In this document: positions 7,729 through 16,796 of the stretch, one piece after another
Layout: every line of letters starts with the position of its first letter
Position numbering within the stretch: the first letter of the stretch is position 1
Assembly (NCBI GenBank): GCA_964458705.1
Contig: CAYWKD010000014.1
Coordinates: 14,640-78,639 of the forward strand
Direction of reading: 5' to 3'
From: JAAUTG01 sp964458705
Lineage (GTDB): Bacteria > Bacteroidota > Bacteroidia > Chitinophagales > Saprospiraceae
DNA: 64,000 nucleotides
Position numbers and translations under genes: made by a program
Notes under the pieces: generated by a model
Told to the model about the DNA's origin: nothing
Seen by the model: only the letters and a program-made list of their open reading frames with translations
Databases searched by the model: none

Positions 7729-10437
7729 TCACCTTAATAAAGTTACTTCTCCTGCTTCACTAACTTTGCGTTGTTTGCCATTTTCCTCTACGGTATAGGT
7801 AACTCGCCAAACATACACACCATTGGATGCCAACTCGTTTTCAATGCTACCGTCCCAGCCTTGCTGAAGTTCCTCCGTCTGAAAAATGAGCGTTCCCCAG
7901 CGATCAAAAATTTGTAGTGAGTAGGCTAAGAAATCGCAATTTGGAAAGGGGCGAAATAGATCATTTTTATCATCTTCATTGGGCGAAAAGACGTTTGGAA
8001 TATAAACCTCACAACGATCACACCACTCAATTTCGATATCATCCATAAGCATTTCACAGTCATTACTCACTTCTACAAAATAGTAACCTGCTTCGGTTGC
8101 TTCAAAACTTGCGGTGCTAGAACCGTCCTGCCATTTGTAGTCTTTGGCATTAGTCTTTGGTTTTAAAGTCAGGCTACTTCCTTTGCAGATAACGGTGTCT
8201 TGCCCTAAATTGATGATGAGCGGTTCTGTTTGTTCTACTATTACGCCGTCCATTGCGATTCCGCAATCATTAGTAACTGTGAGTGTGTAGTAGCCTGCGG
8301 CACTCACTTCGTATTGAGCAACTGCGCTACCGTCTTGCCATTTATAGCTGACATTTTTTGGAGGAGTACCAAGTAAAATAGTATCATTAGGACAAAGCGT
8401 TCGATCCGCCCCTAAGTTAATCTCAGGCGCAGCATTTAAGGTGACAGCTACACTATCTTTATGCTGAAAGCAATCATTAGTAGCTATTACCCAGTAATCT
8501 CCTGTTTCTTGCACAGTATAAATAGGGCTTTTTGAATTATCTTGCCATTGGATGTCAACGTTCTCCAAAGTAACAATTAAATCAACTGTTTCTCCTTCAC
8601 ACATCACAACATCCTCTCCTAACTCCAATTCAAAATTGGCGATTAAATTGATGGTAATTTCATCACTCACTGTTTCACAAGCATTACTGACCGTTACTGC
8701 ATACTGCCCTTCGGAAACTACTTCTAAGGTCGGAAGAGTTGAGCCATCCTGCCACTCGTAGGTTGCATTAGGTTGACTAGCTTCTAAGAATATAGTTTCG
8801 CCTTCGCAAAGTGTTCGATCTTGACCTAAGTTTAGTGAAAGTGGACTTTCGTAATCTACTTGAACCTCGTCGCTAATTTCGCCGCAATTGGTTGTAACCG
8901 TCACAGCGTAAATCCCTGATTGAGTAACTGTAAAATTGGAATTGGTTGAACCATCCTGCCATTCGTAAGCTGCATTGTTCAATGCTACATTTAACTGAAT
9001 CGTCTCATCTGGGCAAAGCAATTGATCTTCTCCTAGTTCAATACTAGGACTTTCCGTGAAAGTGATTGCTACCTCATCTTGGACACTTGCACAGTCATCG
9101 GTTACAGTAACTGCGTAAGTTCCGGATGTGGATATAGTCAAAATAGGCGAAGTGCTGCCTGTACTCCAAAGGTAGTTAGCTCCAAGATTAGTAACATCTA
9201 GTATAACATTATCGCCTTCACAGACTGTTCTATCTTCTCCTAAATTTATGGCTAAATTATTTCCAGCGTTGTGCATAACAGTGATGATATCCGATCCCAT
9301 GCGACAGCCATCGGTTACAGTAACTGCGTAAACGCCTTCTTCAATAACGTTAATAATAGGTGACACATCCCCCGTATTCCAAAGATAAGTAGCTGTGGGC
9401 GAATCGACTGTGGCATCTAGTTCTACGGTAGTATTTGGGCAGGTAGTAATATCATTACCCAGTTCAATCTCCATTTCTTCTTCAACGCTGATGTCAAATG
9501 TCAGGGCTGTATTGAATGCCGGATTATTGCAAAGATCTAATACCTCTGTTGAGCGATCACCATCTAATCGTAAAGTAAACGAACCAGAAGTAGTAATAGC
9601 AGGCTCAATAAGTAAGTCAAATGATTTAGTATATAAGCCGCCTAGATCACAGACGGGAGATAGCAATCTGACATCATAAGAACCACCCGGACCTTCCAAT
9701 ACAAAGTTAAAGGCATCTATTGTAGCACATTGAATAGGCTCGTTGAACTCAATTTCTATTGAGTTATCGCCGCACTGTTGTGGGAAAGTGGCGTTGGTTA
9801 CTTCAGGGTCTTCTAAATCAAAAATACCAATGCCTGCCGAAACTCCAAAGTCAATCGTATAGCCATTTGTGGAGCGCGACCAATTTGAGACAACTAGAAC
9901 ATAAACATTCCCTTTTTGAACTGGCACTAGAGCATTAACTGGATTGTTGCCTGAACTTATTGTAGGCGGATCATGATGGCAGCCACCTCCTTGAATACGG
10001 TAATCAGAATCACCCGTAGCACCTGTTACTCCAACACAACTCATGTCATTACCTTGCTGGCCTGCGGCGTTGCAGCTTACTAATAAATCTGGATTTGTAC
10101 GAATCTCCTCGCAAGAAGCAGTGGTGAGGTCATACAAAGCCCAGTCGTAATCGTCTTGTAAGTCATTTGGCGTTAAGATGAACCCAAAGTTTCCAGTTTC
10201 ATTCACCGTAAAAGTGTACCAAATTGCATTTTCTTCATGTGCTAAGCAAGAGATATTTCGATCTATTTCGTCAGTGTAGTTACCAAAACCACTAGCTACT
10301 TTATCTTCTGTATAAATTGGTTGGCAAATGGGAATAGCTCCTAGACAATCTTGAATGGTCGGCACTTGCGCCAGTGCACTAAAGGGCAATAAAAAACCTG
10401 CCATTATCAAAGATAATGATCGTAATGTGTGTATCAT
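7729..10437 (-). CDS. Type IX-secreted protein with seven repeats and gliding-type (CHU_C) C-terminus
   Basis: 902 residues with an N-terminal signal peptide ending near ALAQ. Residues about 25-200 resemble the lectin-like leader common in Bacteroidetes surface proteins (CLGAIPICQPIY, then CHHDPPT). Residues about 320-800 hold seven tandem repeats of about 68 residues, each with an N/ELGED.TLCEG start, a W.DGS core and a Y.VTVTN.C end, so two cysteines per repeat. The last 90 residues form the gliding motility-associated C-terminal domain (IPNVFSPNEDDKNDLF, IFDRWG, GWDG, NGVYVWRV), a type B signal for the type IX secretion system. A surface adhesin or cell-wall-like component is the reasonable inference; no enzyme motif was seen. 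Confidence 0.88.
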   Translation of the reverse strand: MIHTLRSLSLIMAGFLLPFSALAQVPTIQDCLGAIPICQPIYTEDKVASGFGNYTDEIDRNISCLAHEENAIWYTFTVNETGNFGFILTPNDLQDDYDWALYDLTTASCEEIRTNPDLLVSCNAAGQQGNDMSCVGVTGATGDSDYRIQGGGCHHDPPTISSGNNPVNALVPVQKGNVYVLVVSNWSRSTNGYTIDFGVSAGIGIFDLEDPEVTNATFPQQCGDNSIEIEFNEPIQCATIDAFNFVLEGPGGSYDVRLLSPVCDLGGLYTKSFDLLIEPAITTSGSFTLRLDGDRSTEVLDLCNNPAFNTALTFDISVEEEMEIELGNDITTCPNTTVELDATVDSPTATYLWNTGDVSPIINVIEEGVYAVTVTDGCRMGSDIITVMHNAGNNLAINLGEDRTVCEGDNVILDVTNLGANYLWSTGSTSPILTISTSGTYAVTVTDDCASVQDEVAITFTESPSIELGEDQLLCPDETIQLNVALNNAAYEWQDGSTNSNFTVTQSGIYAVTVTTNCGEISDEVQVDYESPLSLNLGQDRTLCEGETIFLEASQPNATYEWQDGSTLPTLEVVSEGQYAVTVSNACETVSDEITINLIANFELELGEDVVMCEGETVDLIVTLENVDIQWQDNSKSPIYTVQETGDYWVIATNDCFQHKDSVAVTLNAAPEINLGADRTLCPNDTILLGTPPKNVSYKWQDGSAVAQYEVSAAGYYTLTVTNDCGIAMDGVIVEQTEPLIINLGQDTVICKGSSLTLKPKTNAKDYKWQDGSSTASFEATEAGYYFVEVSNDCEMLMDDIEIEWCDRCEVYIPNVFSPNEDDKNDLFRPFPNCDFLAYSLQIFDRWGTLIFQTEELQQGWDGSIENELASNGVYVWRVTYTVEENGKQRKVSEAGEVTLLR

Positions 10438-10622
10438 ACTTAATCGGTTTTGGCTTGAAGCATTTGTTTAATCCTTCAAGTACTTTTTTCTTGCAAAGTA
10501 GGAAGTTTAACACATTAAGTAAAGACCAAATATGTGAGCGGAAAGATTGGACTACGGAATAGCCTATTTATCTCCAGAAATGGTGAACGGTTAAATTTAT
10601 GCAGCTATTCATTCATTAAGAT

Positions 10623-10955
10623 TCAATTTCCTGAAGAATCTCTTGAAGGCAATAAAGGTTTTATGGCAGTAGAGTCTCTTAGTTTAAGCGGTGCTGGTGC
10701 TTCTGGTTTATTTGGCTTAGACGGTTTTTTAATGGTGTTCTTCTCCATCTTTGCCCTAGCAATCAAGATAGAATCTACTATGGTATTAGCGCTTTCGTAC
10801 AGTTCATTCATACAACGATCGTACTTACTTTCTGTCAATGCCACAACTCGCTTTTGCACTTCCGCTGCTATAAGTGCGGCCTTAGCTTCTTCTGAGATTT
10901 CCTCTTCGCAAGCAAGCAAGCCAAGCAGTAATAAAGAAAACACCATATACCTCAT
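10623..10955 (-). CDS. Small hypothetical lipoprotein
   Basis: 110 residues with a lipoprotein signal (MRYMVFSLLLLGLLAC, lipobox LLAC at Cys16). The mature part is charged and helical (KAALIAAEVQKRVV, YDRCMNELYESA) and ends in a lysine/proline-rich tail (KKPSKPNKPEAPAP). I do not recognise a family. Its start codon overlaps the stop of the upstream gene as TAATG, so translation is probably coupled and the two small proteins, which share a DSIL..R helix, may be related and act together. Confidence 0.6.
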   Translation of the reverse strand: MRYMVFSLLLLGLLACEEEISEEAKAALIAAEVQKRVVALTESKYDRCMNELYESANTIVDSILIARAKMEKNTIKKPSKPNKPEAPAPLKLRDSTAIKPLLPSRDSSGN

Positions 10956-11236
10956 TATTCAAAGCGTTTTTTTTGTTGAGCAATTTCTACTAAACGCACT
11001 TTCAAAATCGAATCCGTTACGGCCTCCAATCTTTCGGCTTTGATGGTTTCACATTGTAGATTGAGCGAATCAATAACCGCTTCATACGCCAAGTTATACA
11101 AAGAATCTACGACCTGTCTATCCTCGTAACGCAGTGTCAGTGGTGGCGGTTCAGAGCATTGAAGCGTGCAGCAGCTAATAATGAGTAGTGTGAATAGCCT
11201 ATAAACTGTTAGCGTACACAATAACTTTTTTTGCAT
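10955..11236 (-). CDS. Small hypothetical lipoprotein
   Basis: 93 residues. The hydrophobic segment LFTLLIISCCTLQCSE contains a plausible lipobox (Cys27), and the mature part is a predicted helix with the pattern VDSLYNLAYEAVIDSLN and ERLEAVTDSILKVRLVEIAQ. It starts 9 bases after the nhaA stop and its own stop overlaps the next start, so nhaA and two lipoproteins look like one operon. It resembles the downstream lipoprotein in layout, suggesting an old duplication. Function unknown. Confidence 0.55.
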   Translation of the reverse strand: MQKKLLCTLTVYRLFTLLIISCCTLQCSEPPPLTLRYEDRQVVDSLYNLAYEAVIDSLNLQCETIKAERLEAVTDSILKVRLVEIAQQKKRFE

Positions 11237-11245
11237 CTTGTCTGC

Positions 11246-12550
11246 TTAATTTCTCCTTAAAATTAAGAACCCTATGCCACCACTAATTACGGAAGCTATA
11301 AAAATTCCAATTTTTGCTTGAAGTATATATGTTTGATTCGTAAAAGCAAGATCAGTGATAAACAAAGACATTGTAAAGCCAACACCTGCCAGCATAGCAA
11401 CTCCGTAAATATGTCGCCAATTAAGCCCCTCAGGAAGTGCTGCAAGTTTGAGGTTGACTAAGATTTTTGAAACTCCAACGACTCCAATAAATTTACCTAA
11501 AGCCAAACCCATCATCACTCCAATACTAACATTACTGAATAGATTTTCAGTAAAATCACCTGCAAAAGTTATACCAGCATTGGCTATCGCAAAAACAGGC
11601 ATAACTACAAAAGCAACTAGTGGATGCATCGCATGTTCTAATCTTTGAAGAGGCGTTAGGGCTGCTCTGGAGTAGAATCTTATCTTATCTATAATATGCA
11701 ATTGATCATGGGTGAGGAGTATAACATTGTTTGGCGTACTTTTTTCAAACTCATTTGTTAATGAGTTCATTTTTGCCACAAACTTTTTATCCTGAATCTT
11801 GACATTTGCTGGGATCGTGAGTGCTGCAAGTACTCCCGCTATGGTTGCATGTACTCCTGAAAGCAGGAATGCCAACCATACTCCTCCTACACCAATAATT
11901 CCATAAAAAACAATGTTACGAACCCCTAAAGCGTTAGCAGCAACAAGAATAGCTAAAAATCCACCGCCTATCGCAAGGCTTACTAAGGAAATATCCGAAG
12001 TATAAAAAAAGGCAATGATCAAAACAGCACCAAGGTCATCAACTATGGCTAATGCTGTCAAAAATACTTTAAGCGATGTAGGAATCTTATCTCCTAATAA
12101 GTAAAGGATTCCAAGTGCAAAAGCAATATCTGTTGCCATTGGAATTCCCCATCCAGAGGAAGCTGCTCCAGATGAATTTAAAATTAGGTAGGACAATGCA
12201 GGTACTACCATACCACCTAAACCAGCCAAAATAGGTAGGATCGCATCTCTAGGATTTGAAAGTTCTCCTGCCATTACTTCCCTTTTTAGCTCAAGCCCTA
12301 CCACAAAGAAGAAAACAGACATTAAGCCGTCATTAATCCAATGGTGCAGGGACTTTGACACTATAAACTCTTCAAAGCCAATTGAAAAGGTGTATTCCCA
12401 GAGATGATGATAAGCATTCTGAAGGGGTGAATTGGCTAAAATCAAAGCAACTAAGGCAGAAACAAACAGTAAAATTCCACTTGTGGTTGAATTGTCTATG
12501 AATCGACTAATTGGAAGTATCAAAAACTTATCAATCGGATCTACTCTCAT
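11246..12550 (-). CDS. nhaA: Na+/H+ antiporter NhaA
   Basis: 434 residues, an inner-membrane sodium/proton antiporter that expels Na+ at alkaline pH. Diagnostic segments: HHWINDGLMSVFFFVVGLELKRE in the first third, PMATDIAFALG, the twin aspartates of the ion site in ALAIVDDLGAV, and GVHATIAGVLAAL. The order and spacing match E. coli NhaA; the total is about 45 residues longer, mainly in the cytoplasmic loop and C-terminal helix. First gene of an operon with two small lipoproteins. No regulator of the NhaR type is nearby. Confidence 0.95.
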   Translation of the reverse strand: MRVDPIDKFLILPISRFIDNSTTSGILLFVSALVALILANSPLQNAYHHLWEYTFSIGFEEFIVSKSLHHWINDGLMSVFFFVVGLELKREVMAGELSNPRDAILPILAGLGGMVVPALSYLILNSSGAASSGWGIPMATDIAFALGILYLLGDKIPTSLKVFLTALAIVDDLGAVLIIAFFYTSDISLVSLAIGGGFLAILVAANALGVRNIVFYGIIGVGGVWLAFLLSGVHATIAGVLAALTIPANVKIQDKKFVAKMNSLTNEFEKSTPNNVILLTHDQLHIIDKIRFYSRAALTPLQRLEHAMHPLVAFVVMPVFAIANAGITFAGDFTENLFSNVSIGVMMGLALGKFIGVVGVSKILVNLKLAALPEGLNWRHIYGVAMLAGVGFTMSLFITDLAFTNQTYILQAKIGIFIASVISGGIGFLILRRN

Positions 12551-12970
12551 TATTTTAGATTATTTGAGTTTAAATAAATGGACAGGTTTAAATGTTTAAT
12601 AATGTAATAATGACATTAATAGAAAATTGTGTGCACAAACGAACAATTTAAACCTATCCACTTGCTTAAAATACTTGTTTTAATTTTTATTGAATATGCT
12701 ATCAACAACAAGAGACCAATGAACACTTCTACTGCTCGAACCTGGTTTTCTTTGGTTAGATGACCTACTAATCGTTTCATTCTTTTACCTAACTCAAATT
12801 ACTCGCTTATTCATCAAATTTCCTAAAGGAAAAAAAGTTTTCAAACAATCTGATGTTAGTAATGAAATCCTAAAGTAGTTTCTTCAAAATCAAGTTTAGT
12901 TTATTTTATAATTTCTTGACAAACCCACTTCGGCTTTTTTTGTTCCTGTGCTGAACACAATATATATTTA
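12551..12970. other. 420-bp intergenic region between nhaA and ubiD-like gene
   Basis: Divergent spacer between nhaA (minus) and the decarboxylase (plus). It holds the start regions of both genes, one possible small minus-strand gene (12616-12780, listed separately) and several AT-rich runs. No tRNA, strong terminator or long inverted repeat was seen. Confidence 0.6.
12616..12780 (-). CDS. Possible small membrane peptide (54 aa)
   Basis: A 54-codon frame in a gap otherwise empty. It starts MKRLVGHLTKENQV and contains one hydrophobic helix (VFIGLLLLIAYSI), then a basic stretch. Upstream on the minus strand an AGGT-containing stretch lies about 8 bases before the ATG, and a promoter-like pair TTTG-N19-GAAATTTG (12845 back to 12815) stands 35 bases upstream, one mismatch from the Bacteroidetes consensus. 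I know no homologue, so this is a sequence-only prediction. Confidence 0.3.
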   Translation of the reverse strand: MKRLVGHLTKENQVRAVEVFIGLLLLIAYSIKIKTSILSKWIGLNCSFVHTIFY

Positions 12971-14797
12971 ATGTCATACAGAAGTTTGAAGCAGGCTGCA
13001 CTTGATTTAGAGAAGCATGGGCAACTTATCAGAATAAAATCAGAGGTTGATCCAGAGTTAGAAGTAGCAGAAATTCACAGAAGATTTTTTGATGCTCAAG
13101 GACCTGCTCTCCTCTTTGAGAATATAAAAGGCTCAAAGTTTCCAGCACTTTCCAATCTGTATGGCACTTTCGAGCGTACAGACTTCCTGTTTAGGCACAC
13201 TATCGAGAAAGTCCAAAAAGTTATTGAACTAAAAGCAGACCCAGCAAACTTCTTAAAGAATCCTTTTCGCTACACAAGCGCACCTTTTACCGCAGTATCT
13301 GCATTACCTCGAAAGCGGCGAACTGCACCAATTTTATACGGTAAAACTCAAATTGACCAACTGCCTCTCATTAAATCATGGCAAATGGATGGCGGGGCAT
13401 TTGTAACTATGCCACAAGTGATTACAATGCCTCCAAACACAAAAAACATGATGCAATCTAATGTTGGAATGTATCGTGTACAACTCTCTGGCAATGAATA
13501 TGAAATAAATAAGGAAGTGGGAATGCACTATCAGCTACACAGAGGAATTGGTGTGCATCATACCATGTATAACGAAATCAATCAGCCGTTCAAAGCCTCC
13601 GTAGTGATCGGGGGACCTCCTTCTTATGCTTTTTCAGCTATCATGCCACTGCCAGAAGGACTTTCTGAAATGACCTTTGCAGGTATGCTAGGTGGGCATC
13701 GCTATGGCTATGTAATGAAAAACGGTCACGTAATCCCCGCTTTTGCTGATTTCGTTATAACTGGAACGATTCGGAAGAACGAAAAGAAGCCAGAAGGTCC
13801 TTTTGGCGATCACCTAGGCTACTACAGCCTAGAACATGATTTTCCAGTGATGGAAGTTGAGAATGTTTACTTTAGAAAAGATGCTATATGGCACTTTTCA
13901 GTAGTCGGGCGACCACCACAGGAAGATAGTAGTTTTGGTTACTTAATCCACAATTTGGTAAAGCCACTCACTCCGCAGGAATTTCCTGGCATCAAAGAAA
14001 TCAATGCTGTTGATGCCTCAGGTGTGCATCCTTTGCTATTGGCCATTGGCAGTGAGCGATATATGCCTTTTAGAGAAGAAAAGCCAGAAGAAATTATTAC
14101 ACAAGCCAACCGAATTATTGGTTCTGGTCAGACTTCTCTAGCAAAATATTTATTCATAGCTGCTCAAAATGATGATCCTAATTTAACAACTCATCACATC
14201 GAAGACTACTTCCGTCATGTATTAGAAAGAGTAGATTGGACAAGAGACCTACATTTCCAAACTCGAACGACTATTGATACGCTAGACTACTCAGGAACAG
14301 GCTGGAATGAAGGCTCGAAGGTCATCATTGCTTGTCGAGGTAAAAAACGCAGAGCGCTCAAAGCTGAATTACCAATTGATTTCTCATTGCCCGATGAGTT
14401 TTCTAGCCCTCGATTTGTTCAAAAAGGCATTTTAGCGATTCAAGGGAAAGCGTACCAAGATGAAAATGCTAAGCAGGATATACAGCAACTCACACAACAT
14501 TTGAAGAAATTTAACTTAGAAAACACACCACTTATCATAATTTGTGATGATAGCCAATTTATAGCGGAGACATTGAACAATTTTCTTTGGGTAACTTTCA
14601 CTCGCTCCAATCCTTCACACGATATTTATGGCGTGGATAGTTTCACAGAATTTAAGCACTGGGGCTGTCGCAGTTCGCTAGTGATTGATGCGAGAATAAA
14701 GCCACACCATGCGCCAGCAATGACGACTGATCCTCAAATTGCAAAAAAAGTAGATCGCTTATTTTCAAAAGGAGGAGAACTATACGGCACAATTTAG
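12971..14797 (+). CDS. ubiD: UbiD family decarboxylase
   Basis: 608 residues. The family uses prenylated FMN to (de)carboxylate aromatic or unsaturated acids, in Bacteroidetes most often annotated for menaquinone synthesis. Visible features: start MSYRSLKQAALDLEKHGQLI, the segment GMYRVQLSGNEYEINKEVGMHYQLHRGIG, GGPPSYAFSAIMPLPEGLSEM, TGTIRKNEKKPEGPFGDHLGYYS (the E-P-E-G-P-F-G loop involved in catalysis and cofactor binding) and VGRPPQEDS. The length, near 610, fits the long menaquinone-type branch rather than the 490-residue E. coli UbiD. No ubiX (prenyl-FMN synthase) is within the window. Confidence 0.9.
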   Translation: MSYRSLKQAALDLEKHGQLIRIKSEVDPELEVAEIHRRFFDAQGPALLFENIKGSKFPALSNLYGTFERTDFLFRHTIEKVQKVIELKADPANFLKNPFRYTSAPFTAVSALPRKRRTAPILYGKTQIDQLPLIKSWQMDGGAFVTMPQVITMPPNTKNMMQSNVGMYRVQLSGNEYEINKEVGMHYQLHRGIGVHHTMYNEINQPFKASVVIGGPPSYAFSAIMPLPEGLSEMTFAGMLGGHRYGYVMKNGHVIPAFADFVITGTIRKNEKKPEGPFGDHLGYYSLEHDFPVMEVENVYFRKDAIWHFSVVGRPPQEDSSFGYLIHNLVKPLTPQEFPGIKEINAVDASGVHPLLLAIGSERYMPFREEKPEEIITQANRIIGSGQTSLAKYLFIAAQNDDPNLTTHHIEDYFRHVLERVDWTRDLHFQTRTTIDTLDYSGTGWNEGSKVIIACRGKKRRALKAELPIDFSLPDEFSSPRFVQKGILAIQGKAYQDENAKQDIQQLTQHLKKFNLENTPLIIICDDSQFIAETLNNFLWVTFTRSNPSHDIYGVDSFTEFKHWGCRSSLVIDARIKPHHAPAMTTDPQIAKKVDRLFSKGGELYGTI

Positions 14798-14995
14798 CAA
14801 TTCACTTTGTTTAAAATTTTAGAAATCATCATCTAATTGTGCACACAGGCTACAAATATTTTGTGTGTTCAGTTCAAAATCATGCCACAACCAAAGCAAT
14901 CATCCAAGCAAAAATTCCTACCTTTCGCCTAGTTTTTTACTATGGATAAATCTAGTATTGAATAATCAGTCGCAATACTAATCAAACAGACTATT

Positions 14996-16378
14996 ATGAG
15001 TTTTCGCCAAGAAAAAGATAGTATCGGATATATAGATGTGCCAGAAGATGCTTATTGGGGTGCACAAACCCAACGATCTCTGCAAAATTTCAAAATTGGT
15101 GGGCAGCAAATGCCAATTGAAGTAATTCGTGCATTCGCCATTCTGAAAAAAGCTGCTGCTAGGACAAATGAAGCACTGGGAGAGCTGCCGATGGAAAAAG
15201 CAGACGTTATTGCTTTAGTTTGCGATGAAATATTGGCAGGAAAGCTAAACGATCAATTTCCGCTAGTAGTTTGGCAGACAGGTTCTGGCACTCAATCAAA
15301 CATGAACGTCAATGAAGTAATTGCCAATCGGGGTCATGTTTTGAGAGGCGGGGCATTAACGGACGAAAAAAAATCACTGCATCCTAACGACGATGTTAAT
15401 AAGTCTCAATCTTCTAATGATACTTTTCCAACGGCCATGCACATCGCCGCTTATAAAAAAATAATGGAAGTAACCATTCCAGGTATGCAAAAGCTTCGAA
15501 GTAAATTGGCTGAGAAGTCAGACGAGTTTATAAATGTGGTAAAAATTGGGCGAACACATTTCATGGATGCAACGCCTGTGACTGTAGGGCAAGAATTGAG
15601 TGGCTATGTTTCTCAATTAGATCATGGTATTAGAGCTATTCAAAATACACTAAAGCATCTTTCAGAACTGGCGCTAGGGGGAACAGCAGTCGGCACAGGC
15701 TTGAATGCACCAGCGAACTATGCAGAAAAAGTAGCTTCAAAAATTGCAGCATTAACAGGTTTGCCCTTTACCTCTGCTGAGAATAAATTTGAAGCATTAG
15801 CCGCACATGATGCTATTGTGGAATCGCATGGTGCTTTGAAAACAGTAGCTTGCAGCTTGATGAAAATTGGAAATGACATTCGTATGTTATCCTCAGGACC
15901 TAGAAGCGGCATTGGTGAATTGTTGATTCCCGCCAATGAGCCAGGTTCTTCCATCATGCCAGGCAAGGTAAACCCTACGCAATCAGAAGCCTTGACAATG
16001 GCAATGGCGCAAGTAATCGGCAATGATGTAGCCATCAATGTGGGGGGGATGACGGGGCATTTCGAGCTAAATGTTTTTAAACCGATGATGATCTATAATT
16101 TCCTTTGGTCTGCTCAATTAATCGGTGATGCTTGTATAAGTTTTACAGATAATTGTATTGCGGGGTTGCAACCAAATTACAAGCGCATTAAAGAACACTT
16201 AAATAATTCTTTGATGCTAGTAACTGCCTTAAATACTAAGATTGGTTATGACAACGCAGCAACAATTGCTAAAAAGGCTTATGCTGAAGATAAAACGCTA
16301 AAGCAGGCTGCTATTGAACTAGAACTAATAACAGAAGAGCAATTCAATGAATGGGTGCGCCCTGAAACAATGGTATAG
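14996..16378 (+). CDS. fumC: Fumarate hydratase, class II
   Basis: 460 residues, interconverting fumarate and malate in the TCA cycle as a cytoplasmic homotetramer. The lyase signature GSSIMPGKVNPTQSEA lies near residue 317, and upstream are the substrate-site segments GSGTQSNMNVNEVIANR, NKSQSSNDTFPTAMH and GRTHFMDATPVTVGQE (His near 187). Length and order match FumC and exclude argininosuccinate lyase and adenylosuccinate lyase. It follows the UbiD-family gene after 198 bases with no terminator that I could identify, so co-transcription is possible. Confidence 0.96.
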   Translation: MSFRQEKDSIGYIDVPEDAYWGAQTQRSLQNFKIGGQQMPIEVIRAFAILKKAAARTNEALGELPMEKADVIALVCDEILAGKLNDQFPLVVWQTGSGTQSNMNVNEVIANRGHVLRGGALTDEKKSLHPNDDVNKSQSSNDTFPTAMHIAAYKKIMEVTIPGMQKLRSKLAEKSDEFINVVKIGRTHFMDATPVTVGQELSGYVSQLDHGIRAIQNTLKHLSELALGGTAVGTGLNAPANYAEKVASKIAALTGLPFTSAENKFEALAAHDAIVESHGALKTVACSLMKIGNDIRMLSSGPRSGIGELLIPANEPGSSIMPGKVNPTQSEALTMAMAQVIGNDVAINVGGMTGHFELNVFKPMMIYNFLWSAQLIGDACISFTDNCIAGLQPNYKRIKEHLNNSLMLVTALNTKIGYDNAATIAKKAYAEDKTLKQAAIELELITEEQFNEWVRPETMV

Positions 16379-16796
16379 TACCAATAGCAATTGTTCTTGG
16401 AAGTAGTTTAATGTTATTGCCTATTTCAGCACCAATACATTGATTCGCTCTTTCTTTGGCATATCCTCTATGGTAGCATAAAAGCTATTGTTCGTACGTT
16501 TAGATTGCTTATTTGCTTATACAATTTTTTGTTAATGTGATAGCTGTATCACTAAATATTTGAGTCTGCCCACTTACTTGGGTGCTATAACTTTAAAGAT
16601 TAGACCATTACAAAACAATATCTTCTTGCCTACGACCCTTCTTCATAATAGAATTGTCAAAATAATTGGTCAAGAACAGAATTAAGTTAGCTTCAATAGC
16701 ACAACTTGAATCAAATCTTCGTTGTTATTTTTAGACAAATATTTCCAAGAAATTATCGAACAATTACATTATTAATATACTTTAAACCTATAATTT
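16379..16796. other. 418-bp intergenic region
   Basis: Between fumC and the M16 protease, both on the plus strand. A short hairpin GTGATA-GCTG-TATCAC occurs near 16538-16553, without a T-run. I see no coding frame with a start and codon use worth reporting, and no promoter with a good consensus match; the protease start is preceded only by AT-rich sequence. Confidence 0.5.

Noticed and set aside
10534..11043. 169-codon plus-strand frame over the lipoprotein genes
   Set aside because: Antisense to two lipoproteins with signal peptides and coupled stop-start; the plus-strand product shows no family pattern.
12939..12970. Promoter-like TTTG-N20-TATATTTA directly before the ubiD-family ATG
   Set aside because: Transcription would begin inside the conserved N-terminus of the protein, so it is probably chance in AT-rich sequence.
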